From positions 744,001-808,000 of the forward strand of contig NZ_JAAKGS010000002.1 in assembly GCF_011043555.1 (NCBI RefSeq): DNA of 64,000 nucleotides, given 5' to 3'. Source of the DNA: Sphingobacterium sp. SGR-19. Lineage in GTDB: Bacteria > Bacteroidota > Bacteroidia > Sphingobacteriales > Sphingobacteriaceae. A program made the translations under genes and the position numbers. The notes beneath the pieces were generated by a model. That model was not told the DNA's origin. It saw only the letters and a program-made list of their open reading frames with translations, and did not search any database. This document shows, piece by piece, positions 15,802-24,709 of the stretch (positions are counted from its first letter, which is position 1; the number at the start of each line of letters is the position of its first letter).

Positions 15802-17217
15802 TTACCTCTCTGCTAAAACCGTTGAAATGGATGTTTTGTAGGCTTTAATAGCTGGAATAATCGCTGCTAAGATGCCCAGTAGACATGCAGCAAGCACTAA
15901 AATCAACTCTTGTCCATGGATGTTAAACGCTTCGATAAAATCGGCACTTTCAGTTGTTTGCTGACCGATAACATACAACGCCCCATGTCCAAACAATAAT
16001 CCCACTATTCCGCCTATCAAAGTAATTACCAACCCTTCGACTAACACCAGACCGAAAAGTTTAGTTTTGGATGCACCCATGGAACGCATGATAGCAAGGT
16101 CGTATTTCCGCTCTTTCAGGGCATTATAAAGACTGATGAATACGCTTAATACCGCGATGAGCATAATAATATAGGCTAAGATCGTGAGTGAGTCTAGTCC
16201 TACACCCAATAACGAAAACAAGCGGGTACTTTCGATTGCGGGAGAAGCGGCTTGCATATCCGTAGATTCATTTACCAGCCGTGGGATTACGCCCATGGCA
16301 GCCGGCGAACTATATTTAACCAACAGCGCGGTCACTTCCTCGCCGCGATCTTCCAGCATATCCGCTCCGATACTTTTTACAAATAGGTCGTTTTGTTTTT
16401 CAGAAACCATTTCTTCATGGTCATGTCCGTCTTCGCTATGCGTATGTTCATGATCACGATGTTCGTGCGCGTGGTGATCGTGGTCATGTTGGTGCCCGTC
16501 GTGGTCGTGATCGTGTTCATGATTTTCATCACGTGTATGTCCGCTATGATCATGTGTATGGTCATGGTCGTGTTCGTGGCTATGATCGTGGTCACCATGG
16601 TGGAGCCCGTGGACATCCCACACGCTTTCCAGATTACATAGGATGAGGTTATCTACGACAGATCCCGATTTTTCCAGAATGCCGACTATTTTAAAAGGAT
16701 GATCATCGTGGACATGGCCATCTTCCGACAGACCGTGAGCAGTGAAAAATTCATCTCCTATTCCCAAACCTCTTTTACGCGCTACCTCACTTCCTATTAC
16801 AGCTTCAAAGGAAGTTTTCCATAGTTCCCCGTTTTGAATAGATAAACCATATAACTCCAGATAAGTGGGTTCCGTACCAATGACGCGGTGTCCTTTGAAG
16901 TTATCTCCCAAAGAGACAGGAACCGCCATTTCAATAAATGGATTGTCGCTAAGTTGGCGTGCTTGTGCCAATGCTATGTTGCCGGTAGGATTGTCTACAT
17001 GGTAAAGCGAGCTCAGAATGAGTTGTAAAGGGCTCCCCTTTGCCCCAACGACAAGATCGATGTTTTTTGTGTTGCTTGTCAGCTGTTTCTCAAAGGTATC
17101 TCCCGTAATATAAATAACGCATAGTATAGCTACCCCAAAAGCGGTAAGCAGTATACTGAGCAAGGTGGAGCCCAGTTGTTGTGTAATATTTTTCCAGACG
17201 AGTTGCAAATTATTCAT
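15802..17217 (-). CDS. FtsX-type ABC permease with a His-rich periplasmic loop
   Basis: A 471-residue permease with the MacB/FtsX layout: one N-terminal transmembrane helix (about 19-38), a large periplasmic domain (40-340) and three C-terminal helices (about 343-363, 388-413, 437-457), including the KERKYDLAIMRSMGAS coupling segment. The periplasmic domain contains an insert at about 203-267 with 28 His in 65 residues, mostly HD/HE/HT repeats, which must bind transition metals such as Zn2+. The domain also has further His at 161-173. It is 2 bp downstream of the ATPase gene. Probably it moves or hands over metal or a metal-bound ligand at the inner membrane. Confidence 0.88.
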   Translation of the reverse strand: MNNLQLVWKNITQQLGSTLLSILLTAFGVAILCVIYITGDTFEKQLTSNTKNIDLVVGAKGSPLQLILSSLYHVDNPTGNIALAQARQLSDNPFIEMAVPVSLGDNFKGHRVIGTEPTYLELYGLSIQNGELWKTSFEAVIGSEVARKRGLGIGDEFFTAHGLSEDGHVHDDHPFKIVGILEKSGSVVDNLILCNLESVWDVHGLHHGDHDHSHEHDHDHTHDHSGHTRDENHEHDHDHDGHQHDHDHHAHEHRDHEHTHSEDGHDHEEMVSEKQNDLFVKSIGADMLEDRGEEVTALLVKYSSPAAMGVIPRLVNESTDMQAASPAIESTRLFSLLGVGLDSLTILAYIIMLIAVLSVFISLYNALKERKYDLAIMRSMGASKTKLFGLVLVEGLVITLIGGIVGLLFGHGALYVIGQQTTESADFIEAFNIHGQELILVLAACLLGILAAIIPAIKAYKTSISTVLAER

Positions 17218-17219
17218 AG

Positions 17220-17858
17220 TTACAGCTGATAGGAGTTTACGAATTGATCTTTAATGCGTTTGTCGTGGGTCGCAATGAGCAGCGTGGAACCATAGGTACT
17301 AGCAATATTGAAAAGTAATTGCAGTACTAAATCGGTATTCTTATCGTCTAAGGACGCAGTGGGCTCATCAGCGAGCAGTAACCCTGGACGGTTAATGACT
17401 GCTCTGGCGATAGCAACACGTTGTTTTTGTCCGCGGCTCAGCTGGCTCGGCAATGCATGGGCTTTATCCTTTAATTGCAGCTGATCCAACATCTCGATAA
17501 TCGCTTGGGCGTCCACCGAATTTTTGGCAAGGCTCTGCGCCAGCTTGATATTTTCGGTTACGGTGAGGTTTCGCAGGAGGTGTGCTTCTTGAAATATAAA
17601 TCCAAGATTCTTTGCACGGAACGCATCTAACGTAGTTCCGCTCATGGCGTATAACGATTGGTTCACCAAATGAACTTCGCCAGTTGTGGGTTTGGATAGA
17701 CCACTCAGTAAATGCAAGAGCGTGGTTTTTCCTGTTCCCGAATCCCCTAAGAGTAAGCTATGTTGGTTTTTTTGTATATGGATATCCGGAAATTCCAGTT
17801 TGACACCCTGTGGATATTGGTAACTTAACCCAACGGATGATAGTACCGTATCTGCCAT
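17220..17858 (-). CDS. ABC transporter ATP-binding protein (LolD/MacB type)
   Basis: A 212-residue ATPase with Walker A GDSGTGKTT (38-46), Q-loop in IFQEAHLL, signature LSRGQKQRVAIARA, Walker B LLLADEPTASLDD and the switch His in ATHDKRI. Sequence and size fit the LolD/MacB/FtsE group that pairs with FtsX-type permeases. It is the first gene of a minus-strand set, with the permease 2 bp downstream and the DUF3299 gene after that. The group's members usually drive mechanical work in the envelope, not simple import. Confidence 0.93.
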   Translation of the reverse strand: MADTVLSSVGLSYQYPQGVKLEFPDIHIQKNQHSLLLGDSGTGKTTLLHLLSGLSKPTTGEVHLVNQSLYAMSGTTLDAFRAKNLGFIFQEAHLLRNLTVTENIKLAQSLAKNSVDAQAIIEMLDQLQLKDKAHALPSQLSRGQKQRVAIARAVINRPGLLLADEPTASLDDKNTDLVLQLLFNIASTYGSTLLIATHDKRIKDQFVNSYQL

Positions 17859-17891
17859 AGTCTGTTGTGTTAAAACGTCTTAAATAATAAA

Positions 17892-18212
17892 TTATAAAGC
17901 ACTTGCTTCTTCCATATGGTTATTTGTAATGTAAGTTACTAAATAACGATTTTCTATATTTTCAAAGAAGATATACCAAGTCGTGCGGTTATTGGCTTTA
18001 TAGAATACATACTTCGTGCCGTACCGGCTGAGGTTATGTGGTGTTTGTTTCGGAGGGAACTTTACAAGTTCATATTCAATGAAATCATAAATTCTTGATA
18101 CGTAAATCTGTGCAGATTCTTCAAAACCAAAATATTCTTTTTCAAAGAGGACCCGGATAAGATTTTCAAGGAAATCAATGGCATCTTCCTGGAGGATAAC
18201 TACTTTTTCCAA
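17892..18212 (-). CDS. RelE/ParE-like toxin
   Basis: A 106-residue protein with the compact alpha/beta pattern of RelE/ParE superfamily toxins: helices DAIDFLENLIRVLFEKEYF and SAQIYVSRIYDFIEYEL, then beta strands with aromatic and basic residues (KYVFYKANNRTTWYIFFE, RYLVTYITNNH). Such toxins cleave mRNA on the ribosome or poison gyrase. The only sensible start is a TTG at 18210-18212 inside the antitoxin's last codons, a 13-base overlap implying coupled translation. Assignment rests on size, gene order and overlap; the superfamily is poorly conserved in sequence. Confidence 0.65.
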   Translation of the reverse strand: MEKVVILQEDAIDFLENLIRVLFEKEYFGFEESAQIYVSRIYDFIEYELVKFPPKQTPHNLSRYGTKYVFYKANNRTTWYIFFENIENRYLVTYITNNHMEEASAL

Positions 18213-18403
18213 GGCAACGATTTTATAAAATCAGCTGTTTTTTCTCTTGCTTCGTTAATAGATACTCCTTTTTTCCATTCTTTTTCAAAATCAACAGAAT
18301 CTGAGTCCTTGTTTTTAATCCTCTTAATCTGTTCAATAACAAAAGGATTTTTTAAAGAATTTATCCACTCGATGATTTCTTTTTTTTCAACTGCTATATC
18401 CAT
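18200..18403 (-). CDS. Antitoxin partner of the RelE/ParE-like toxin
   Basis: A 67-residue, Lys/Glu-rich, mostly helical protein (MDIAVEKKEIIEWINSLKNPF...) placed directly upstream of the toxin with a 13-base overlap. Proteins of this type bind the toxin through an extended C-terminal helix (here SINEAREKTADFIKSLPWKK) and often repress their own operon. No classical DNA-binding motif is evident. The pair is separated by 33 bp from the ABC ATPase gene on the same strand, with no obvious terminator between. Confidence 0.6.
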   Translation of the reverse strand: MDIAVEKKEIIEWINSLKNPFVIEQIKRIKNKDSDSVDFEKEWKKGVSINEAREKTADFIKSLPWKK

Positions 18404-18737
18404 TTTGCTTCATTTTATCGTATTATCAAAGTTAAGGATTTTTGTTTAGAAAGTTTAATGTTTTGCCGATCAACCTCTGGTGCCCTTTGCCAGAACAACG
18501 CATTAGTTATCCATATGTGTTTGTCTTTATGGAATTATACACAACTCCGAATAAACAAATGGGGGGACGCCCGGATTTAACGAAAAAAATACAAAAATGC
18601 AGAGAGCACCGTCTTTATTGGTTCTTTGTGTAACGTTAAAACAATGTTAAGTTGTATTAATGTATAAATAATATATAGGCAACATTCAGTTAATATTAAC
18701 ACGGTTATTTTGCATCAGATAACAAAAACATTTGATC
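18404..18737. promoter_or_regulatory. 334-bp divergent intergenic region with 11-bp-spaced GTTAA repeats
   Basis: This gap separates the toxin-antitoxin genes from the lipoprotein/TonB receptor pair. It contains GTTAA at 18635-18639 and 18646-18650 (11-bp spacing), then ATTAA at 18656-18660, followed by an AT-rich box and a perfect 12-bp palindrome GTTAATATTAAC (18689-18700). An imperfect -7 box TTATTTTG lies at about 18704-18711. Direct repeats one helical turn apart resemble PhoB-type sites, but this is inference. Nothing else is seen from 18404 to 18620. Confidence 0.45.
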
Positions 18738-19961
18738 ATGAAAAAAGTATTTTTACCTTTTTTAAGCGTTGTAGCGTTAAGCTTTGCAACAGTAAGCTGT
18801 AGCGATGACGATCCGATTACCCCAGATCCAACACCAGAAGGCGAAGAGATCGTTAAAGAGGGGGAAATTAGCGAGAACGAGACATGGACTGCAGAAAATA
18901 TATATGTCTTGGACGGCCGCGTCGTTGTAAACGAAGGTGTGACGTTAACTATTGAAGCGGGTACCATTATTAAAGCTGAAGACGGTCAAGGTGCTAATGC
19001 TACTGCGCTTATTGTAGATCAAGGTGGTAAAATAATGGCGGAAGGTACAGCGGAAAATCCAATTATTTTTACATCTGTGAACGATGAGATCGCTGCTGGT
19101 GAAACTGAAAGTTCATTAGAAGTAGGTGATGCTGGACAATGGGGTGGGGTAATTATTTTAGGTAAAGCACCTATATCGGTTGCTAATGCGGATGGCATCG
19201 GTGTTATCGAAGGTATTCCCGCCAACTTGCCTTATGGACAATATGGAGGAAATGACGCAGCAGATAACTCTGGCTCATTAAAATATGTTTCTATCCGTTT
19301 TAGTGGTACTGTCTTGTCGACTAATAGTGAAATCCAAGGATTAACCTTAGGTGGTGTGGGTAGCGGTACAACAGTTGAAAATATTGAAATTTTCTCTAAT
19401 AAAGATGACGGGATCGAGTGGTTCGGAGGTACAGTAAATGCGAAGAACATTCTGATATACGGTCAGGAAGATGATGGTTTGGACATTGACCAAGCATATG
19501 CAGGAACGGTAGAGAATGCGTTGGTTATCATGACTGAAAACTCAGGAAGTGCATTCGAAATTGACGGACCAGAAGGTGATATGAAGGATGCATTTACCTT
19601 TAAAAATATTACTGTAGACATGGGTAACTTTGAAGGTAAGTTGATTGCTGACTTCCGCGAGGGAGCTTTAGGTACATTAGAGAACATATTTGTACATAAT
19701 GTTAATGAAAGTGGTTCAACGGTAAACTTAAATGATGAGCGATCGGTCTTAGAATTCAATGATGATAATCTGACTTTTGCTTCTTGGGAAATTGTTACCC
19801 CTGGTAATAAAACAATAGCTGATTTATTTACTTCCAAAGGAACAACTGCTCCGGTAGCGAATAAATTTACAGAAAACGCGACTGCCGTTGAAGAGGGTAC
19901 TGTAGGTGCTGATGTATCTGTATTCGATTGGACATTTACTAAGTCAAAAGGCGTATTTTAA
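18738..19961 (+). CDS. Beta-helix surface lipoprotein paired with a TonB receptor
   Basis: A 407-residue lipoprotein. The ATG at 18738 is preferred to a TTG at 18732. The signal peptide ends in the lipobox VSCSDDD (Cys about 19), and the acidic residues after Cys resemble surface-export signals of Bacteroidota lipoproteins. The mature protein has repeated right-handed beta-helix turns (INGTT, VENIEIFSNKDDGIEWFGGTVNAKNILIYG, DDGLDIDQAYAGTVENALVI). It is followed by the TonB receptor gene after 168 bp with a strong hairpin between. Similar pairs are widespread in Bacteroidota, often mislabelled multidrug transporters. Probably a substrate-capture partner of the receptor; the ligand is unknown. 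Confidence 0.75.
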   Translation: MKKVFLPFLSVVALSFATVSCSDDDPITPDPTPEGEEIVKEGEISENETWTAENIYVLDGRVVVNEGVTLTIEAGTIIKAEDGQGANATALIVDQGGKIMAEGTAENPIIFTSVNDEIAAGETESSLEVGDAGQWGGVIILGKAPISVANADGIGVIEGIPANLPYGQYGGNDAADNSGSLKYVSIRFSGTVLSTNSEIQGLTLGGVGSGTTVENIEIFSNKDDGIEWFGGTVNAKNILIYGQEDDGLDIDQAYAGTVENALVIMTENSGSAFEIDGPEGDMKDAFTFKNITVDMGNFEGKLIADFREGALGTLENIFVHNVNESGSTVNLNDERSVLEFNDDNLTFASWEIVTPGNKTIADLFTSKGTTAPVANKFTENATAVEEGTVGADVSVFDWTFTKSKGVF

Positions 19962-20017
19962 TAGTTTAAGCGTGGCCTGTCCTCAATGGAAGAGGCCATA
20001 CTATACAATTAAAGCCA

Positions 20018-20089
20018 AGAGGTCCACCTCCCTAGGACGGTAGAAGAAAAAGCTAAATGAGCTTTAGCTTTCTAGGAGGTGGATCTTCT
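20018..20089 (+). repeat. Large hairpin between lipoprotein and TonB receptor genes
   Basis: Arms of 18 bases (20018-20035 and 20072-20089) pair with only a few mismatches around the core TCCACCTCC/GGAGGTGGA, and the enclosed 36 bases contain a second inverted repeat (AAGCTAAA with TTTAGCTT). The hairpin sits in the 168-bp space between two cotranscribed genes. It could attenuate or process the transcript so that lipoprotein and receptor are made in different amounts. Confidence 0.7.
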
Positions 20090-20129
20090 GTAAAAAACAT
20101 AAACACAACAAACTCACAAAAATACTCAA

Positions 20130-22949
20130 ATGAACAAGCAAATTTTTTTGCTACTACTCAGTATCATTCCTCTTGCGTTATTTTCGCAAACCGGGCGAAT
20201 CACTGGAACAATTACGGATGAAAATACGAATGCCACGATTACTGGCGTTAGTGTCATGACTATAGGTGGTACGCAGGCTGCGAGCTCTGACTTTGAAGGC
20301 AAATATACCATCGAAGTAGCGCCTGGTACTTATACAGTATTATTTAGCTATATAGGTTACGCAAGTAAAGAAATTACCGACGTAAAAGTAACCGAAGGCA
20401 AAGCCACGATAGTAGATATCGCGTTAGCACCTTCCTCCGATGAATTGGAGGCGGTTGTCGTATCGGTATCAGCGAGACAAAATACCGAAGCATCAATTTT
20501 AAATATGCAAAAGAATGCCGGCATAGTTATGGATGGTTTGTCTTCACAATCTATGAAACGTGTCGGAGCAAGTGATATCGCTGCTGCTGTCAAGATAGTG
20601 CCTGGGGTGTCGGTACAAGAGGGGAAGTACGTATACGTGCGTGGACTAGGCGACCGCTATACAAAGACCACTTTAAATGGGTTGGATATTCCGGGTTTGG
20701 ATCCAGACAAGAACACCGTGCAGATGGATATCTTCCCCACAGGCGTATTAGAAAATATTATCGTTAAGAAATCGGCGTCTGCTGAATTGCCTGCCGACTT
20801 TACCGGGGGGGTAGTAGATATCGTGACGAAAGATATACCAACGCAGAAACAAATCGGTCTTTCTTTGTCTTTGGGTTATAACCCGAATATGCATTTTAAA
20901 GATAACTTTGTAAGTTACAAAGGAAGTGCAACCGACTTTTTGGGCTTTGATAATGGAGATAGAAAACTTCCAGTTGCTAATACTTATGAAATTCCGAATG
21001 TCGTTGTCCCTGCTAATAAATCAACCGTCGAAAGTGTAACCAAAGCTTTTAATCCGCTTTTGGGGGCGGAAAGAAAGACGAATAGTATGCCAGATTTGTC
21101 GCTAGCATTCGATTTTAGCAATCAGTATGATCTATGGGGAAATAAACTGGGGGTTATAGGGGTGTTGAATTACAAGAAAACGACTAGTTTCTACGAAGGC
21201 TATAAAAATAATATCTACCAAAAGCCGAATCAAACCGACCCGAGTTCAGAATTACGCCCTGACCAGTTGATTACAGGAGATCTAGGAGAGCAAAACGTAT
21301 TGTTGTCCGGAATGTTAGGTTTAAACTATAAAACACAGCGTTCGAAATACAGTCTGAATTTGTTGCATATCCAAAATGGTGAGTCTCGATCAGCTATGTA
21401 CGATCAAGTTAACCGAATTGCGAATTCGAATGAGTTGTATAAAAATGTATTAGATTATAGCGAACGTTCAATTTCTAATATCTTATTGAGCGGTAAGCAC
21501 AGTAATGAGGACGCGGATTTTATTACCGAATGGAAGGTGTCTCCTTCTTTATCCCGAGTAAATGATAAAGACGTGCGTGTATCTACGTTCCTTTTGGATG
21601 GTACGGGTAATTATGTGATGGCGACAGATGCAGATTTACCCGTCCGTATATGGCGTTCGTTGGAAGAAATAAACGTGGTAAGTAAGGTCGACTTTACTAA
21701 GAAATTAGAATTTTTCGAGCGTGACGCTGCTTTAAAATTCGGCGGTTTGTACAGCTATAAACAACGGGACTATCGTATTAATGATTATCAGGTGAATTAT
21801 CGGAATATTGGAAGGGGTACCGCGAATGGTGATTTTAATGCGATTCTGAGCCCAGAAAATATTTACGACGCTGATACAGATAAAGGGTTTTATATGTTAG
21901 GCAGCCCACAGGCAGCGAATATCTTTGATGCATCTCAGCACACGGCAGCTGCTTATGGTTCCTTGGAAGTTAATCCTTGGGAGAAATTTAGAGCCATCGT
22001 TGGTTTACGTGCGGAACAATACACATCCTTCTTCACGGGAGAAAATGTGGAACGTGTAACATACGATAATGTGAAGACAATCAATAATTTTGATTTCTTT
22101 CCATCCTTAAACTTGATTTATAATCCGTATTCAAACCACAACCTGCGTGCATCTTACTCGCGTACAACTGCCCGTCCTTCCTTTAAGGAGTTGTCCGTGA
22201 TACAGATTTATGATCCGATTTCAAATACCTATTTTTTGGGTAACTTAGATCTGGTTCCTACATACATCAATAATATGGATTTACGTTATGAGATTTTTGG
22301 TGAACAAGCACAAATGATTGCAGTGAGTGCTTTCTATAAACGTTTTCAAGACCCGATTGAAATACAGGCGTTTTCGTCAGCTGCTAGGCACCAGTTTATT
22401 GCTCGTAATTCGGGAACGGCAGATGTTTATGGGCTCGAGTTTGAAATGCGTAAAAACTTTGGGTTCGTTTCCGAAGCGCTTCGCGACATGAGCTTTAACT
22501 TGAACGCATCGGTCGTAAAATCTTCGATTGAAATGGGCGATAGTGAGTATCAGTCACGCGTTTTATTCGCGCGAGATGGTGAAAAGGTGGATCGTAAACG
22601 TGAATTGCAAGGCCAATCACCTTACTTAGTCAATGCTGGTTTGAGTTATAATAACGGTGATAACGGTTTTGAGGCGGGTGTTTTCTATAATGTACAAGGG
22701 AAGACTTTAGAGTTTATCGGCTTCAGTCAGAACTCTGATATTTATGTCAAGCCTTTCAATAGTTTGAACGTAAACATAGGTAAAAAGTTAGGGCCGGAGT
22801 TTCGTTGGGGTACTGTCAGCTTGAAAGTAGACAACCTATTGGACAGCAAGCGTATGAGTGTATATGAAGCTTATATGGCTGCGGACCAAATTTATTCATT
22901 ACGAGCACCAAGACGTACCTTCACATTAGGCTATAGCTATAATTTTTAA
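20130..22949 (+). CDS. TonB-dependent receptor with CarboxypepD_reg-like domain
   Basis: A 939-residue outer membrane receptor. After a signal peptide (about 1-20) come a carboxypeptidase-regulatory-like domain (about 22-105, GRITGTITDENTNATITGVSV), the plug domain (about 120-240, with VPGVSVQEGKYVYVRGLGDRYTKTTLNG) and a 22-strand barrel ending in an aromatic residue (LGYSYNF). It imports ligands across the outer membrane with TonB energy. Lipoprotein gene upstream and lack of a SusD partner set it apart from glycan-type SusCD pairs. The ligand is unknown. A terminator follows. Confidence 0.93.
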   Translation: MNKQIFLLLLSIIPLALFSQTGRITGTITDENTNATITGVSVMTIGGTQAASSDFEGKYTIEVAPGTYTVLFSYIGYASKEITDVKVTEGKATIVDIALAPSSDELEAVVVSVSARQNTEASILNMQKNAGIVMDGLSSQSMKRVGASDIAAAVKIVPGVSVQEGKYVYVRGLGDRYTKTTLNGLDIPGLDPDKNTVQMDIFPTGVLENIIVKKSASAELPADFTGGVVDIVTKDIPTQKQIGLSLSLGYNPNMHFKDNFVSYKGSATDFLGFDNGDRKLPVANTYEIPNVVVPANKSTVESVTKAFNPLLGAERKTNSMPDLSLAFDFSNQYDLWGNKLGVIGVLNYKKTTSFYEGYKNNIYQKPNQTDPSSELRPDQLITGDLGEQNVLLSGMLGLNYKTQRSKYSLNLLHIQNGESRSAMYDQVNRIANSNELYKNVLDYSERSISNILLSGKHSNEDADFITEWKVSPSLSRVNDKDVRVSTFLLDGTGNYVMATDADLPVRIWRSLEEINVVSKVDFTKKLEFFERDAALKFGGLYSYKQRDYRINDYQVNYRNIGRGTANGDFNAILSPENIYDADTDKGFYMLGSPQAANIFDASQHTAAAYGSLEVNPWEKFRAIVGLRAEQYTSFFTGENVERVTYDNVKTINNFDFFPSLNLIYNPYSNHNLRASYSRTTARPSFKELSVIQIYDPISNTYFLGNLDLVPTYINNMDLRYEIFGEQAQMIAVSAFYKRFQDPIEIQAFSSAARHQFIARNSGTADVYGLEFEMRKNFGFVSEALRDMSFNLNASVVKSSIEMGDSEYQSRVLFARDGEKVDRKRELQGQSPYLVNAGLSYNNGDNGFEAGVFYNVQGKTLEFIGFSQNSDIYVKPFNSLNVNIGKKLGPEFRWGTVSLKVDNLLDSKRMSVYEAYMAADQIYSLRAPRRTFTLGYSYNF

Positions 22950-22974
22950 GCGGGTAGCAAAATCTATAAATTGA

Positions 22975-23010
22975 AAAGCCTTCTAAATTATTATTTAGGA
23001 GGCTTTTTGT
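22975..23010. terminator. Terminator between the TonB receptor and the transglutaminase-like gene
   Basis: AAAGCCTTCTAAA and TTTAGGAGGCTTT (22975-23008) form a 13-bp stem with one G-T pair and a 7-nt loop, followed by TTTTTG. The gene on the minus strand stops at 23011, so the hairpin probably serves both directions. Confidence 0.8.
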
Positions 23011-24219
23011 TTAGTATGGAATGTAATGATATACGATCTCATATTCTTCTTGTCTGTTTTTGTCGGAAAGCTCGCCTAGCCCAAGGTCCCGACCCTGCGG
23101 AGTCGGTTCGCAGATAGTGTAGTAATAGCCATTGTGTTCGATACTCTGTCCAATCGGTTTGTCTAACCGCACGGCGATGGTCACATGTGTTGGGTAACGT
23201 AGTGTAACCATAGGCAAATTATAGATCTCTTTAACCAAGTAGAAAAATAAAGCCGTACGGTCATCGCAATCACTACTATTATTCAGTAGGGTTTCTTCAG
23301 GCGACATGCGTTTTTCCTGCCCGAAAGTAATGCGGTCGTCTTCAAACTCGAATGCCTGCCGGGTGAAGCGCATGAGGAAATCTATCCCTTTTTCGGTGGG
23401 GAGTCCTATCACCTGTTCCTTTAATACCGGGATCAACGATTGATAAGTTTGTGTACTCAGTGGGATATTGAAATATGTTTCAAAATCCACGATAGGGTAG
23501 TTCTTGAAAATGGAAGCCACCTCCGTATTCACCTTAACAGTAAAATGGTGTGACTTTCCACGATATGTAAACATGAGCTCTTTGTCTACATAACTGTCGG
23601 TCTTAAAATCCGGCAGCCGGGTTACCTTGTAACTAAAGCTGTGGGGCTTCGGAGCGATCAAGTCACCTATATCCGCTAGGGTGTACCGGTTGTCATGATT
23701 GAAAAGTTCGCCATAATCATGGTAATTTAAGCAGATATAGGTATTGCTATCTAACGTGAAGTAAGGAAGGTCGGCAATATCGTCTTTACTCTGTATGTAA
23801 AAAATAAGCTGATCTTCCCGATAAGCTAACCGGGCGTCGAAACCAGATTTTACCATAAAAAACCATTTGTATAAGGTGTACCGTACATAATTTTCGCCTT
23901 TTGGACTGAGTTCCTGGGCTGTTCGGCGTACCAACTGATAATACAGCCAGTCGTTCAAGTGGTATGTTTTTTTATGTTCAAGAAGTGCTTGAATAAGCGG
24001 CCCGTGATGCCCATTTTCCATGATGGCATAAAATTTTCGGATTGTAGCGCTGGAAAGCGTATCATCAAAAGGAACTTCTAAAGTGGAATCGGTGGTAAAA
24101 GCAAAGGACTCGTTAAAAAAATCAAAATGCCGTTGTTGTCCAAGACATGGTGCCGGGAGTAGCCATGTGATAGCGATAGCGAAAAACAATCGTGCGATAT
24201 GTGCGAGCGGCATCGTCAT
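23011..24219 (-). CDS. Secreted transglutaminase-like protein
   Basis: A 402-residue exported protein (signal peptide about 1-28). The C-terminal third carries a transglutaminase/cysteine-protease-like core: Cys318 in SSDCDDRTALFFYLVKEI, His345 in YPTHVTIAVR and an acidic residue in CEPTPQG (about 371), with spacing right for the Cys-His-Asp/Glu fold. The N-terminal part (30-250) matches no domain I recognise. Similar long proteins occur in Bacteroidota without known function; periplasmic cross-linking or peptide cleavage is possible. A second ATG two codons in is an alternative start. Confidence 0.65.
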   Translation of the reverse strand: MTMPLAHIARLFFAIAITWLLPAPCLGQQRHFDFFNESFAFTTDSTLEVPFDDTLSSATIRKFYAIMENGHHGPLIQALLEHKKTYHLNDWLYYQLVRRTAQELSPKGENYVRYTLYKWFFMVKSGFDARLAYREDQLIFYIQSKDDIADLPYFTLDSNTYICLNYHDYGELFNHDNRYTLADIGDLIAPKPHSFSYKVTRLPDFKTDSYVDKELMFTYRGKSHHFTVKVNTEVASIFKNYPIVDFETYFNIPLSTQTYQSLIPVLKEQVIGLPTEKGIDFLMRFTRQAFEFEDDRITFGQEKRMSPEETLLNNSSDCDDRTALFFYLVKEIYNLPMVTLRYPTHVTIAVRLDKPIGQSIEHNGYYYTICEPTPQGRDLGLGELSDKNRQEEYEIVYHYIPY

Positions 24220-24372
24220 TTGTTAATATATTATATACATAATATTAATATAAATTTAATAATAAAAATTTGGTGTTTTAAAAATTTTTGACATAAAAAA
24301 TTGCTGTATCACATTTTTTGAAAGCTCCTGTGGGTAGTGTTTCTTCGTGTTTCGGCAGAAATAGCCATTTTG

Positions 24373-24708
24373 TGCATATACATTGAGCCTTCCGCAATGT
24401 CGTTAACGACTATGTACAGTGACATAATCAACAAAGCAATGTAGTTGTTGGTTTTGAACAGTGTCAAAACGAACTTGTTGCCTGACATAACGACAATGTC
24501 CTTTGAATGGTCAATGACCGCACGGGACTGTTTGGAGATGTTCCGTGCGTGGACGGCTTTGTCCCTGTAGCTGACGACAATGTCACGGGACATCGTCAAT
24601 AACTCATTTGACATATTAACTATGTTCGGGGACAACGTCGATATGTCCCGTGCGTGCATCAACATGTACATGTACAAAGACACCATGAAACATACCATCG
24701 CTGTTTTC
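24373..24708. repeat. Degenerate 21-bp tandem repeat array, block 1 (16 units)
   Basis: Starting at 24373 and stepping 21 bases, units line up to a consensus near TCCCGGGACATCGTCGACATG, for example at 24583, 24604, 24625 and 24646. ATG, or ATG-like, recurs at the last triplet. Each unit is a heptad (plus frame S-R-D-I-V-D-M; minus frame I-V-V-M-S-x-D). Conservation is at two or three positions per triplet pattern, so the array is old or was diversified. The plus frame is broken by a TAG at about 24568. Confidence 0.8.
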
Positions 24709-24709
24709 C

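Noticed and set aside
16377-16641. Open frames on both strands rich in Met/Thr or Val/Met inside the ABC permease gene
   Set aside because: They are shadows of the His/Asp repeat codons (CAT/GAC) of the permease loop.
18738-19961. Label as multidrug transporter, as such proteins are often named
   Set aside because: The sequence is a lipoprotein with beta-helix turns and has no membrane-transport features.
24309-24698. 129-codon minus-strand frame with heptad I-V-x-M-S-x-D
   Set aside because: It consists only of the 21-bp repeats; plus-strand frames over the same DNA look equally good, so I treat it as repeat DNA, not a gene. It could be translated in principle.
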